From: Phytoamicus setariae
GTDB lineage: Bacteria; Pseudomonadota; Alphaproteobacteria; Rhizobiales; Rhizobiaceae
Assembly: GCF_016722925.1 (NCBI RefSeq)
Contig: NZ_JAEQNC010000008.1
Coordinates: 124,001-188,000 of the forward strand
Direction of reading: 5' to 3'
DNA: 64,000 nt
This document shows positions 24,222 to 31,900 of this stretch, piece after piece (position 1 is the stretch's first letter; every line of letters begins with the position of its first letter). The notes under the pieces were generated by a model. It was not told the DNA's origin. It saw nothing but the letters and a program-made list of their open reading frames with translations, and did no database searches. A program made the position numbers and the translations under genes.

Positions 24222-25433
24222 ATGCGTAAGATCGTCTTGGCTCTGTCATTGCTCGCGGTCAGCATCCACGCTCACTCGGCTGATTTTTTGATGGCATCAG
24301 GCGTTTCCTGGAGTGAGGAGGAAATTGCGCTGGCACGTTCCCTCTCGCTGGATGCCTTGCCACCTATCCCTGAGGACCCGTCGAACAGGGTAGCCGATGA
24401 TCCGCGCGCAATTGAACTCGGCCGTGCATTGTTCCACGATACTCGACTGAGTTCGAACGGCAAGGTCGCCTGTGCGACCTGCCACTTGCCGAACCGACAG
24501 TTTCAGGACGACCGTCCATTGGCGCATGGAGTTGGCGAGACGAGTCGTAGAACAATGCCGATCGCCGGGATGGCGTACAGTCCTTTCCTGTTCTGGGACG
24601 GTCGCAAGGACAGCCTTTGGGCGCAAGCCCTAGGGCCGCTCGAAAGCGCAGTGGAACATGGCGGAAACCGTACCATGTTTGCCCACCTTATCTCAGCATA
24701 CTACCGGGACAGTTACGAAGCGCTCTTCGGCGCCCTTCCAGATATGGTGTCGTTGCCCGCTGACGCAGGGCCTATAGCAGAGGCAAAATCCGCATCGGCT
24801 TGGCAAGAACTCGATGAAGCGGACCAAGAGAGTGTGAACGCTGTATTCGCTAACATTGGAAAAGCCATAGCCGCCTACGAGCGAACGATCACACCTCCCA
24901 GGACCCGGTTTGACGACTGGATCGCCTCGCCGGCATTTCCCGCGCCTGGGTCACTAAACAAGGAGGAAATTGAAGGGTTGAGGGTTTTCGTGGGGAAAGG
25001 CCGATGCGTCACTTGTCACAACGGGCCGCTGTTTACGGACAACTACTTCCACAATACGGGCGTCTCTGAACCTAAAGGGCAGGCTCAGGATCGAGGGCGT
25101 GCGACTGGTGCGCGTCTCCTCGGAGAGGACATGTTCAATTGCCTTGGTCGATATAGTGATGCCGAACCTGATCAGTGCACTGAATTGCGCTTTCTCGTAA
25201 CAGAAGATCGATCGATGATAGGCGCGTTCAAAACACCGTCATTGCGCGGGGTCGCGGGGCGGCCGCCTTACATGCATGCCGGGCAAATCGAAAATCTATC
25301 TGATGTGGTCGATCACTATGTTGCGGCCAAAGAGGCGCCAGTGGGCCATAGTGAACTTCGCGCTTTGAGCCTGGACGCACAGGATAGAGCAGATCTTATA
25401 GCTTTCTTGAGGTCACTGGAGGAGGTCCGATGA
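24222..25433 (+). CDS. Di-heme cytochrome c peroxidase / MauG-type protein
   Basis: A 403-aa periplasmic protein. It has a Sec signal (KIVLALSLLAVSIHAHSA) and two heme c attachment motifs: CATCH at residues 84-88 and CVTCH at 262-266. The pattern FHDTRLSSNGKVACATCH and the later FKTPSLRGVAGRPPYMHAG are standard in bacterial di-heme peroxidases and MauG-like proteins, and MHAG supplies a distal methionine or histidine. Members reduce hydrogen peroxide or oxidise a partner protein to build a cofactor. It is co-transcribed with the YtkA-like gene and faces an AraC regulator. No peroxidase partner is encoded nearby, so a maturation role remains possible. Confidence 0.85.
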   Translation: MRKIVLALSLLAVSIHAHSADFLMASGVSWSEEEIALARSLSLDALPPIPEDPSNRVADDPRAIELGRALFHDTRLSSNGKVACATCHLPNRQFQDDRPLAHGVGETSRRTMPIAGMAYSPFLFWDGRKDSLWAQALGPLESAVEHGGNRTMFAHLISAYYRDSYEALFGALPDMVSLPADAGPIAEAKSASAWQELDEADQESVNAVFANIGKAIAAYERTITPPRTRFDDWIASPAFPAPGSLNKEEIEGLRVFVGKGRCVTCHNGPLFTDNYFHNTGVSEPKGQAQDRGRATGARLLGEDMFNCLGRYSDAEPDQCTELRFLVTEDRSMIGAFKTPSLRGVAGRPPYMHAGQIENLSDVVDHYVAAKEAPVGHSELRALSLDAQDRADLIAFLRSLEEVR

Positions 25434-25554
25434 AGGCCGATCCTTCATGGCGTTTAAATAGATGGAGTGGTTGCCGCCCTACCCACCCGACAACTCCTAT
25501 AGGAGAATAGTCGGTCTAAATCCAACGGGATGGAAGGACGGCGAAGATGACAAC

Positions 25555-25915
25555 AGGACAATGATCGGGATCGACCTGGCAAAGAACGTGTTCCAGGTGC
25601 ATGGAGCCTTGATGACCGGGGAGCTGAAGTTCCGCAAGAAGCTGTCTCGGGTGCAATTCCGCAGAGTTATTGCGGGGCATGCTGTGCCGAAGCGATTGTT
25701 GTCGCCGCGCAACGACCAGAGATGCGCTTTATCACGCTGAAGACAGAGAAGCGGCAAGCGCACGTGCTTCTCTTCCGCGGAAGAGAGCACGCACACACTG
25801 CGGCGGGATCGCTCGACAATCTGCCGCAGCTGAGACGGAATTTCTGGACGGCCGGGCGTTCTTCCCAACTGAGTACGCATACACACACGCATCAACATTA
25901 ACCGGCTGCTGGCAG
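25555..25915 (+). pseudogene. IS110-family transposase relic
   Basis: After the peroxidase gene, MIGIDLAKNVFQVHG opens exactly like an IS110/IS1111 transposase, followed by the family-typical LSRVQF. The frame then breaks down, and a stop occurs at 25738-25740. A second frame reads RFITLKTEKRQAH and LLFRGRE, which matches the region after the catalytic DEDD segment of the same family, again out of frame and shortened. The catalytic part between these pieces is absent. The relic forms the left flank of the GntR-controlled catabolic module. The 25434-25554 stretch before it shows nothing further. Confidence 0.68.
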
Positions 25916-25923
25916 CCTAGGTT

Positions 25924-26610
25924 TCAATCTTCTTTCTGCAGCAGCGACTCGGCAAGCCGTGCGGCGGCGGCAATGTGCTCGCGGCAGGCCTTGGCCGCCG
26001 CATCCGGATCGTTGCGTTCGATCGCCGCGAAAATCTCGCGCAGTTGCGCCGGACCGGAAACGCTCCGGTTCGTGGTTGAAAGCGTCATGACACGCAGCCG
26101 CGAAATGCGGCTGTTGAGTCGGGAGACGATTTCCCAGGCAATGTCGTGGCCGGCGGCAGCGAAAATGATCTCGTAGAAGCGGGTCGTCACGTCAAGGACC
26201 GTCGGCGGCTCGTTCCTGCGTGAGTTCTGGTCGAGTTCATCGAGGACCAGTCTCAGCTTGTCCTTGGTCTCGATGTCTGCAGCGCGGGCGCAATCGGCGA
26301 CCGCCGACGATTCCAGCGCCGCCCTGATGTCGTAGATCTGCCGTGCGCCGTGCCAGTCCATGCTGGCGACCACCGGGCCCTGTTTGGCGATGTCCACCAG
26401 CCCCTCCGCCTGAAGGTGGCGGATCACTTCGCGGATCACAGAGCGGCTGACACCGAGCTGATCGCAAAGCGTGCGCTCCACCAAACGCTGGCCGGGTGCA
26501 AACAGGCCGGAGATGATCGCATCGCGCATGCGCTCAAGCGCTATTTCGCGCAGCGTCACGGGTGGGCTGACGATCTTGAGGGACGCGATATCAGAGACTG
26601 TTTTGTTCAT
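25924..26610 (-). CDS. GntR-family regulator (FCD/VanR subgroup), left copy
   Basis: A 228-aa regulator. The N-terminal winged helix (about 20-85) has the segment LGVSRSVIREVIRHLQAEGL, and the C-terminal FCD ligand domain (about 95-215) has an all-helical make-up. GntR/FCD proteins usually repress catabolic operons and respond to a carboxylated metabolite. It closely resembles the protein of 39506-40213 along its whole length, with shared stretches such as LREIALERMRDA/LREMALDRLRNA, LVERTLCDQLGVSRSVIRE and RISRLRVMTLSTTNR. It is divergent from the AA_synth-led operon, and a perfect palindrome lies in the gap between them. Confidence 0.88.
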   Translation of the reverse strand: MNKTVSDIASLKIVSPPVTLREIALERMRDAIISGLFAPGQRLVERTLCDQLGVSRSVIREVIRHLQAEGLVDIAKQGPVVASMDWHGARQIYDIRAALESSAVADCARAADIETKDKLRLVLDELDQNSRRNEPPTVLDVTTRFYEIIFAAAGHDIAWEIVSRLNSRISRLRVMTLSTTNRSVSGPAQLREIFAAIERNDPDAAAKACREHIAAAARLAESLLQKED

Positions 26611-26648
26611 GGCTTTTCATAAACGCAGAAAAAGGAACTGACAAGGGC

Positions 26649-26683
26649 TTGACACTCGATCATATGGTATACCATGATACCAT
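26649..26683 (+). promoter_or_regulatory. Promoter with GntR operator, left copy
   Basis: TTGACA at 26649-26654 is a consensus -35 box. Nine bases later comes the perfect 12-bp palindrome ATGGTATACCAT (26664-26675), followed by a further half-site ATACCAT (26677-26683). A weak -10 (CATGAT) would lie about 18 bases from the -35, so a bound repressor would cover the core promoter. The same arrangement occurs in mirror orientation at 39442-39467. It points toward the operon starting at 26710. Confidence 0.68.
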
Positions 26684-26709
26684 CGCTTAATTAGACAAGG
26701 AAATACCTC

Positions 26710-27312
26710 ATGACGATTGCCATCCGCAAAACACTGCTGACAGTGGAAAAGACTTTCATCGAGGGCGGCAAGGAAGCCGCCGCCCCGTTGACGCTTTATG
26801 CAGCGATCGCCGTTGTGAAAAACCCCTGGGCGGGGCAAAGCTTCGTCGAAGACCTGAGGCCCGAAGTCCACGCCGCAGCACCAATCCTCGGCAAACTGCT
26901 CACAGGCATGATCCTCGACGCCGTCGGTTCCGGTGAAGCCGTCGAGGCCTATGGCAAGGCAGCGGTGGTCGGCACGTCAGGCGAAATCGAACATGCCTCG
27001 GCGCTGATCCACACGCTTCGCTTCGGCAACCATTATCGCGAGGCAGTCGGCGCGAAATCCTACCTCGCCTTCTGCAACACGCGCGGCCCGGCCAACGCCC
27101 CCATCATGATTCCGCTGATGGACAAGAACGACGAAGGCCGCCGGTCGCACTACCTCACCATCCAGACCGCAATCTCCGATGCCCCGGCGCCGGATGAGAT
27201 CGTCGTGGCGCTCGGTGCTTCCGTCGGCGGCCGTCCGCATCACCGGATCGGCGACCGCTACCAGGACCTCAAGGAACTTGGCCACAATGTTGACAATCCC
27301 GCAGCGGTCTAA
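26710..27312 (+). CDS. Amino acid synthesis (AA_synth/DUF1185) family protein
   Basis: A 200-aa protein of the family annotated as 'amino acid synthesis', identified by VEKTFIEGGKEAAAPLTLYAAIAVVKNPW and the later GEIEHASALIH, APIMIPLMDKNDEGRRSHY and SVGGRPHHRIGDRYQD. Despite the name, the function is poorly understood; members repeatedly occur next to flavin monooxygenase and amidase genes in catabolic clusters. The conserved His, Asp and Arg suggest an enzyme. It is the first gene after the operator-bearing promoter, and its 3' end overlaps the next gene by 26 bases. Confidence 0.78.
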   Translation: MTIAIRKTLLTVEKTFIEGGKEAAAPLTLYAAIAVVKNPWAGQSFVEDLRPEVHAAAPILGKLLTGMILDAVGSGEAVEAYGKAAVVGTSGEIEHASALIHTLRFGNHYREAVGAKSYLAFCNTRGPANAPIMIPLMDKNDEGRRSHYLTIQTAISDAPAPDEIVVALGASVGGRPHHRIGDRYQDLKELGHNVDNPAAV

Positions 27313-28087
27313 GACGCGCAGCGGCGTCGCTTATGTCGAGACGGGTTCGGGCGAAGCACTCGTACTCGTCCACGGCGTCGGCATGCGGCTGGAAGCGTGG
27401 GCGCCGCAGATTGCCGCGCTCCGTCACACCCATCGGGTCATCGCGGTTGATATGCCGGGCCATGGCGCAAGCGAGCGGATCCCATCCTCCTCGACGCTCA
27501 GCGATTTCGTCGCCTGGTTCGGCACCTTCCTGGATGAACTTGATATCAAACAGGCCAACGTCGCGGGCCATTCCATGGGTGCGCTGATCGCCGGCGGCGC
27601 TGCCGCCAGGTTCGGCGACACCATTCGCCGTGTGGCGCTGCTCAACGCAGTCTACAAGCGCGATGCGACGGCCCGGACGGCAGTCAGGCTGCGTGCCGCC
27701 CAGATCGAGAATGGCCAGATCGATCCGGAAGCGCCGCTCAAGCGCTGGTTTTCAGAGGAAGAAGTGACCAGCGAAGCCTACAGGTTGACGGGTTCCTGGC
27801 TCAAGCAGATAGATCGCCAAGGCTATGCGACTGCATATTCCGCCTTTGCCGATGGCGACGCGACCTATGCCGATGCCTGGCCCCGGATTTCGTGTCCCGC
27901 CCTGTTCCTGACCGGCGAGGACGATCCGAACTCGACGGCTGAAATGGCCGAGGTGATGGCAAAGGCAGCCCAGAACGGGGTTGCCAAAATCATTGCCGGC
28001 CACCGCCACATGGTCAACCTGACCGCACCCGACGTGGTCAATGAAATTCTGAAGGAATGGCTTAGTAGGGAGGCGAAACCATCATGA
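27287..28087 (+). CDS. Alpha/beta-hydrolase (RutD/esterase-like)
   Basis: A 266-aa alpha/beta-hydrolase. The oxyanion segment is LVHGVGM (about 24-30). The nucleophile elbow is AGHSMGA (about S97), the acid is in LTGEDDPNS, and the catalytic histidine is in AGHRHMVNL near the end. RutD, which hydrolyses aminoacrylate in pyrimidine breakdown, and many ester hydrolases belong to this class. I chose ATG 27287, with AAGGA upstream, which overlaps the previous gene; the longer upstream frame lacks a plausible start. It ends four bases into the next gene, typical of a tightly packed operon. Confidence 0.82.
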   Translation: MLTIPQRSKTRSGVAYVETGSGEALVLVHGVGMRLEAWAPQIAALRHTHRVIAVDMPGHGASERIPSSSTLSDFVAWFGTFLDELDIKQANVAGHSMGALIAGGAAARFGDTIRRVALLNAVYKRDATARTAVRLRAAQIENGQIDPEAPLKRWFSEEEVTSEAYRLTGSWLKQIDRQGYATAYSAFADGDATYADAWPRISCPALFLTGEDDPNSTAEMAEVMAKAAQNGVAKIIAGHRHMVNLTAPDVVNEILKEWLSREAKPS

Positions 28088-29016
28088 CCACGATCATTGA
28101 TCCGAGGACATTGCGCGACGCCTTCGGCGCCTTCATGACCGGCGTGACTGTCGTCACAACCCACGGTGCCGACGGCGAACCGGTGGGGTTCACCGCCAAT
28201 TCCTTCGCCAGCGTCTCGCTCGATCCGCCGCTGCTGCTGGTCTGCCTTGCCAAGACCTCGAGGAACTTCGACAACTTCACCAAGGCGACCCGCTTTGCGA
28301 TCAATATCCTCGCCGAGCAGCAGAAGGACATCTCCAATACCTTCGCGCGGCCGTCGGACGATCGCTTCGCCGGCTTGAAATGGCAAAGCGGACCGCACGG
28401 CTCACCGGTTTTCGAGGATGTCGCCGCATGGTTCGACTGCGCGACACACAATGTCATCGATGCGGGCGATCACGTGATCCTGATCGGTCATGTCGAGGCA
28501 TTCGAGAACGGCAACGCAAACGGCCTCGGCTATGCCCGTGGCGGCTACTTCACCGCAGCGCTCGCCCAGAAGGCGGTTTCGGCTGCGGCATCCGACACGC
28601 CGGTTCTCGTCAGCGCAGTCGCCGAACGCGATGGTCAGGTCCTGCTTGTGAGCGACGGCAACGGCAAGTTCCTCCTCCCCTCGTGCCCGCTGGTCGCCGG
28701 TGAGGGCCCTGATGTCTTACAGGCACATCTCGCCGCCATATCTGGGCTTTCAGCCTCGGTCGGCTATATCTACTCTGTCTACGAGGATAGGGCCGCCGGC
28801 ATCCAGCACATCATTTATCGCTGCGCGCTCGGTGATGGCGAGTCCCGGACCGGGCATTTCTTTCCCCTCGGTGCATTGCCCGCCGACAGCATCGCAAAAC
28901 CATCAACGATCGACGTATTGAAGCGCTATGCGACCGAGAGCGTGCTCGGTAATTTCGGCGTCTACGTTGGAAACGAACATACCGGCAAGGTTCATCCCCT
29001 TGCCAGAAAGGCCTGA
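28084..29016 (+). CDS. Flavin reductase fused to a Nudix-like domain
   Basis: A 310-aa two-domain protein. Residues about 1-165 form the split-barrel flavin reductase of the RutF/HpaC type, with FMTGVTVVTTHG, GFTANSFASVSLDPPLLLVCL and the HVILIGHVEAFE terminus. Residues about 175-305 look like a Nudix fold, with VSAVAERDGQVLLVSDGNGKF and a C-terminal extension, but the catalytic R-E-x-x-E-E box is not present. The reductase would supply reduced FMN to the luciferase-like monooxygenase encoded next. The extra domain may sense or bind a nucleotide or flavin. The fusion is unusual for this family. Confidence 0.8.
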   Translation: MTTIIDPRTLRDAFGAFMTGVTVVTTHGADGEPVGFTANSFASVSLDPPLLLVCLAKTSRNFDNFTKATRFAINILAEQQKDISNTFARPSDDRFAGLKWQSGPHGSPVFEDVAAWFDCATHNVIDAGDHVILIGHVEAFENGNANGLGYARGGYFTAALAQKAVSAAASDTPVLVSAVAERDGQVLLVSDGNGKFLLPSCPLVAGEGPDVLQAHLAAISGLSASVGYIYSVYEDRAAGIQHIIYRCALGDGESRTGHFFPLGALPADSIAKPSTIDVLKRYATESVLGNFGVYVGNEHTGKVHPLARKA

Positions 29017-30059
29017 TGATGAAGTTCTCCCTGTTTGTCCATATGGAGCGGCTGAACGCGGATCAGACCCACGAGAGCCTGTATCGCGAGTTCCTGGAAC
29101 TCTGCGAGATCGCCGATCGTGGCGGCATGCATGCCATCTGGACCGGCGAGCATCACGGCATGGATTTCACCATTGCCCCCAATCCGTTTATCAATCTTGC
29201 CGATCTTGCCAGCCGCATCAAACATGCGCGGCTCGGCACCGGTACGATCGTTGCGCCGTTCTGGAACCCGATCAAGCTTGCCGGTGAAGCAGCGATGACC
29301 GACATCATCACCAATGGGCGGCTCGACATCGGCATCGCCCGCGGCGCCTACAATTTCGAGTATCAGCGCCTGTCGCCCGGCCTCGATGCCTGGCATGCCG
29401 GCCAGCGGATGCGCGAAATGATCCCGGCGATCAAGGGTCTGTGGGCCGGCGACTACGTCCATGAGGGTGAATACTGGCAGTTTCCCTCGACCACGTCGGC
29501 GCCGAAACCGATCCAGCAACCGCATCCGCCGATCTGGGTGGCCGCGCGCGACCCCAACAGCCACGAATTCGCAGTCGCCAACGGCTGCAACGTGCAGGTC
29601 ACGCCGCTCTGGCTCGACGACGAAGAAGTCATCAGCCTGATGGGCCGCTTCAACGACGCCTGCGCCAAGCACCCGGATATTTCTCGACCGAAAATCATGG
29701 TGCTGCGCCACACCTATGTCGGCACGACCGAGGCCGATATCGAGCAGGCGGCCCGCGAGATCAGCATCTACTACAATTACTTCGGCGCTTGGTTCAAGAA
29801 CGAGAAACCGATCACGCAAGGTCTGATCCAGCGGCTGACCGAAGAGGAACTGGCTGCCAACGCCATGTATGCGCCGGATGCCATGCGCAAGAACAATGTC
29901 GTCGGTACGCCAGACGAGGTGATCGGTCGCCTCAAGTCCTACGAGGCACTCGGCTATGACGAATATTCCTTCTGGATCGACACTGGCATGAGCTTCGAGC
30001 GTAAGAAAGCCTCACTCGAACACTTCATCGCCGACGTCATGCCGGCCTTTGCGAGCTGA
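29016..30059 (+). CDS. LLM-class flavin-dependent monooxygenase (bacterial-luciferase-like)
   Basis: A 347-aa TIM-barrel flavoprotein of the luciferase-like monooxygenase class. It carries FSLFVHMERLN at the start, the AIWTGEHHG motif (about 41-49), and the flavin-binding RLGTGTIVAPFWNP and GRLDIGIARGAY. These enzymes use reduced FMN and oxygen to hydroxylate or open C-N or C-S containing substrates. It begins one base into the previous stop, directly after the flavin reductase gene, so the two form a classic two-component system. Together with the alpha/beta-hydrolase it resembles the RutA/RutD/RutF set. Confidence 0.85.
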   Translation: MMKFSLFVHMERLNADQTHESLYREFLELCEIADRGGMHAIWTGEHHGMDFTIAPNPFINLADLASRIKHARLGTGTIVAPFWNPIKLAGEAAMTDIITNGRLDIGIARGAYNFEYQRLSPGLDAWHAGQRMREMIPAIKGLWAGDYVHEGEYWQFPSTTSAPKPIQQPHPPIWVAARDPNSHEFAVANGCNVQVTPLWLDDEEVISLMGRFNDACAKHPDISRPKIMVLRHTYVGTTEADIEQAAREISIYYNYFGAWFKNEKPITQGLIQRLTEEELAANAMYAPDAMRKNNVVGTPDEVIGRLKSYEALGYDEYSFWIDTGMSFERKKASLEHFIADVMPAFAS

Positions 30060-30063
30060 TACC

Positions 30064-31527
30064 ATGAAGCAATTCCAACACTATATCGATGGCGCATTCG
30101 AGGATGGGGAAGCCCGCTTCGCAAGTATTGATCCCGCAACCGGCACGCCGTGGGCAGGGATGCCGGAAGCCCGCGAGGCCGATGTGAATCGCGCCGTCGA
30201 GGCGGCGTACCGTGCGCTGAATTCTGGCTCATGGCCCGCAATGACTGCGACTGCGCGAGGAAAACTTCTCTATCGGCTGGCCGATCTCGTGGCAGAGAAT
30301 GCGCAAAAGCTCGCCGAAATCGAAACGCAGGATACCGGCAAGATCATCCGAGAAACCTCGGCGCAGATCGCCTATGTCGCTGAGTATTATCGTTATTATG
30401 CAGGGCTCGCCGACAAGATCGAGGGCGCGCATCTTTCGATCGACAAGCCCGACATGGATGTCTGGCTGCGGCGGGAACCGGTCGGCGTCGTCGCCGCCAT
30501 CGTTCCCTGGAACAGCCAGCTCTTTCTCGCCGCGGTCAAGATCGGCCCGGCCCTGGCTGCCGGCTGTACGCTGGTGGTCAAGGCCTCCGAGGATGGCCCG
30601 GGTCCGCTGCTCGAATTTGCGCGCCTTGTGCATGAGGCCGGTTTTCCGGCCGGTGTGGTCAACATCATCACAGGGTTTGGCGCGACCTGTGGCGCGGCGT
30701 TGACGAAACATCCGAAAGTGGCGCATGTCGCCTTCACCGGCGGGCCGTCGACAGCCCGCCAGGTGGTACGCAATTCGGCCGAAAACCTCGCCACCACCTC
30801 GCTGGAACTGGGCGGCAAATCGCCCTTCATCGTCTTTGCCGACGCCGATCTCGAAAGTGCGGCCAATGCGCAGGTCGCCGGTATCTTTGCCGCCACCGGA
30901 CAAAGCTGCGTCGCCGGCTCGCGGCTGATCATCGAGGCGTCGGTCAAGGATCGCTTTCTCGCGATCCTGAAGGCCAAGGCGGAGGCCGTTGCCATCGGTT
31001 CGCCGCTGGAACGGTCAACCGAGGTCGGCCCGCTCTGTACAGACCGTCAGCGCAAGCTTATCGAAACTGTTGTCGCCAGTTCCATTTCCGCGGGTGCAAA
31101 GCTGGTCACGGGCGGCAAATCGCTTGATCGTCCCGGCTTCTATTATCCTCCGACCATCCTCGACTGCACCGGTGTGAATTCTCCCTCGGTCGAGACCGAA
31201 CTCTTTGGGCCCGTGCTTTCCGCGCTGACATTCGAGACTGAGGAAGACGCGCTGGCGCTGGCCAACGACACGCCATTCGGGCTGGCATCCGGCCTGTTCA
31301 CCCAGAACCTGACCCGCGCGCACCGGATGATCAAGCGTATCCATGCCGGCGTCGTCTGGGTCAACACGTACCGCGCCGTCTCGCCGATAGCGCCCTTCGG
31401 TGGTTACGGCCAGTCCGGACAGGGACGTGAGGGCGGTCTGGCGGCCGCGCTCGACTACACCAAGACCAAGACCGTCTGGCTCAGGACATCAGACGATCCG
31501 ATTCCAGACCCGTTCGTGATGCGGTGA
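30064..31527 (+). CDS. Aldehyde dehydrogenase
   Basis: A 487-aa NAD(P)-dependent aldehyde dehydrogenase. The general base is in LELGGKSPF (E248) and the nucleophile in GQSCVAGSR (C282). PWNSQLF forms the cofactor entrance, and the oligomerisation tail is normal. The family oxidises aldehydes such as betaine aldehyde, semialdehydes or aromatic aldehydes. A GMC alcohol oxidoreductase encoded in the opposite arm of the module would provide aldehydes, giving a coherent alcohol-aldehyde-acid path. The start at 30064 follows the preceding stop by a few bases, without a strong ribosome site, which fits coupling. Confidence 0.88.
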   Translation: MKQFQHYIDGAFEDGEARFASIDPATGTPWAGMPEAREADVNRAVEAAYRALNSGSWPAMTATARGKLLYRLADLVAENAQKLAEIETQDTGKIIRETSAQIAYVAEYYRYYAGLADKIEGAHLSIDKPDMDVWLRREPVGVVAAIVPWNSQLFLAAVKIGPALAAGCTLVVKASEDGPGPLLEFARLVHEAGFPAGVVNIITGFGATCGAALTKHPKVAHVAFTGGPSTARQVVRNSAENLATTSLELGGKSPFIVFADADLESAANAQVAGIFAATGQSCVAGSRLIIEASVKDRFLAILKAKAEAVAIGSPLERSTEVGPLCTDRQRKLIETVVASSISAGAKLVTGGKSLDRPGFYYPPTILDCTGVNSPSVETELFGPVLSALTFETEEDALALANDTPFGLASGLFTQNLTRAHRMIKRIHAGVVWVNTYRAVSPIAPFGGYGQSGQGREGGLAAALDYTKTKTVWLRTSDDPIPDPFVMR

Positions 31528-31532
31528 CGGCG

Positions 31533-31850
31533 ATGTTCTACGAAATCCGTACCTACAGGCTGAAGAACGGTGCGATCCCCGAATATCTCAGGGTGGTGGA
31601 GGAAACCGGCATCTCCATCCAGAAGAAACATCTGGGTACGTTGGTCGGCTACTACGCCTCGGAGATCGGGCCGATCAACGAGATCGTCCACATATGGGCA
31701 TTCAAGAGCCTGGACGACCGCGCCGAACGACGCGCCCGCCTGATGGCAGATGCTGACTGGCAGGCGTTCTTGCCCAAGATCCGCGACCTCATCGAAGTCG
31801 CCGAAAACAAAATCATGAAACCGGCCGCATTTTCGCCAGTGCACGGGTAG
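31533..31850 (+). CDS. NIPSNAP-family protein
   Basis: A 105-aa protein with the NIPSNAP pattern: MFYEIRTYRLKNGAIPEYL at the start, then GYYASEIGPINEIVHIWAF and RAERRARLMADADWQAFLP. These small ferredoxin-like-fold proteins are frequent in catabolic operons, probably helping with unstable intermediates or acting as subunits of oxygenases, but their role is not settled. A GTG at 31524 that overlaps the ALDH stop (GTGA) is an alternative start; I favour the ATG because family members begin with M-x-Y-E-x-R. It is the last gene of the rightward arm. Confidence 0.78.
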   Translation: MFYEIRTYRLKNGAIPEYLRVVEETGISIQKKHLGTLVGYYASEIGPINEIVHIWAFKSLDDRAERRARLMADADWQAFLPKIRDLIEVAENKIMKPAAFSPVHG

Positions 31851-31900
31851 TCCGCGCCAACCGAGAAACGCGGGTTCCTCGCGATCGACAGGACCAAGCC

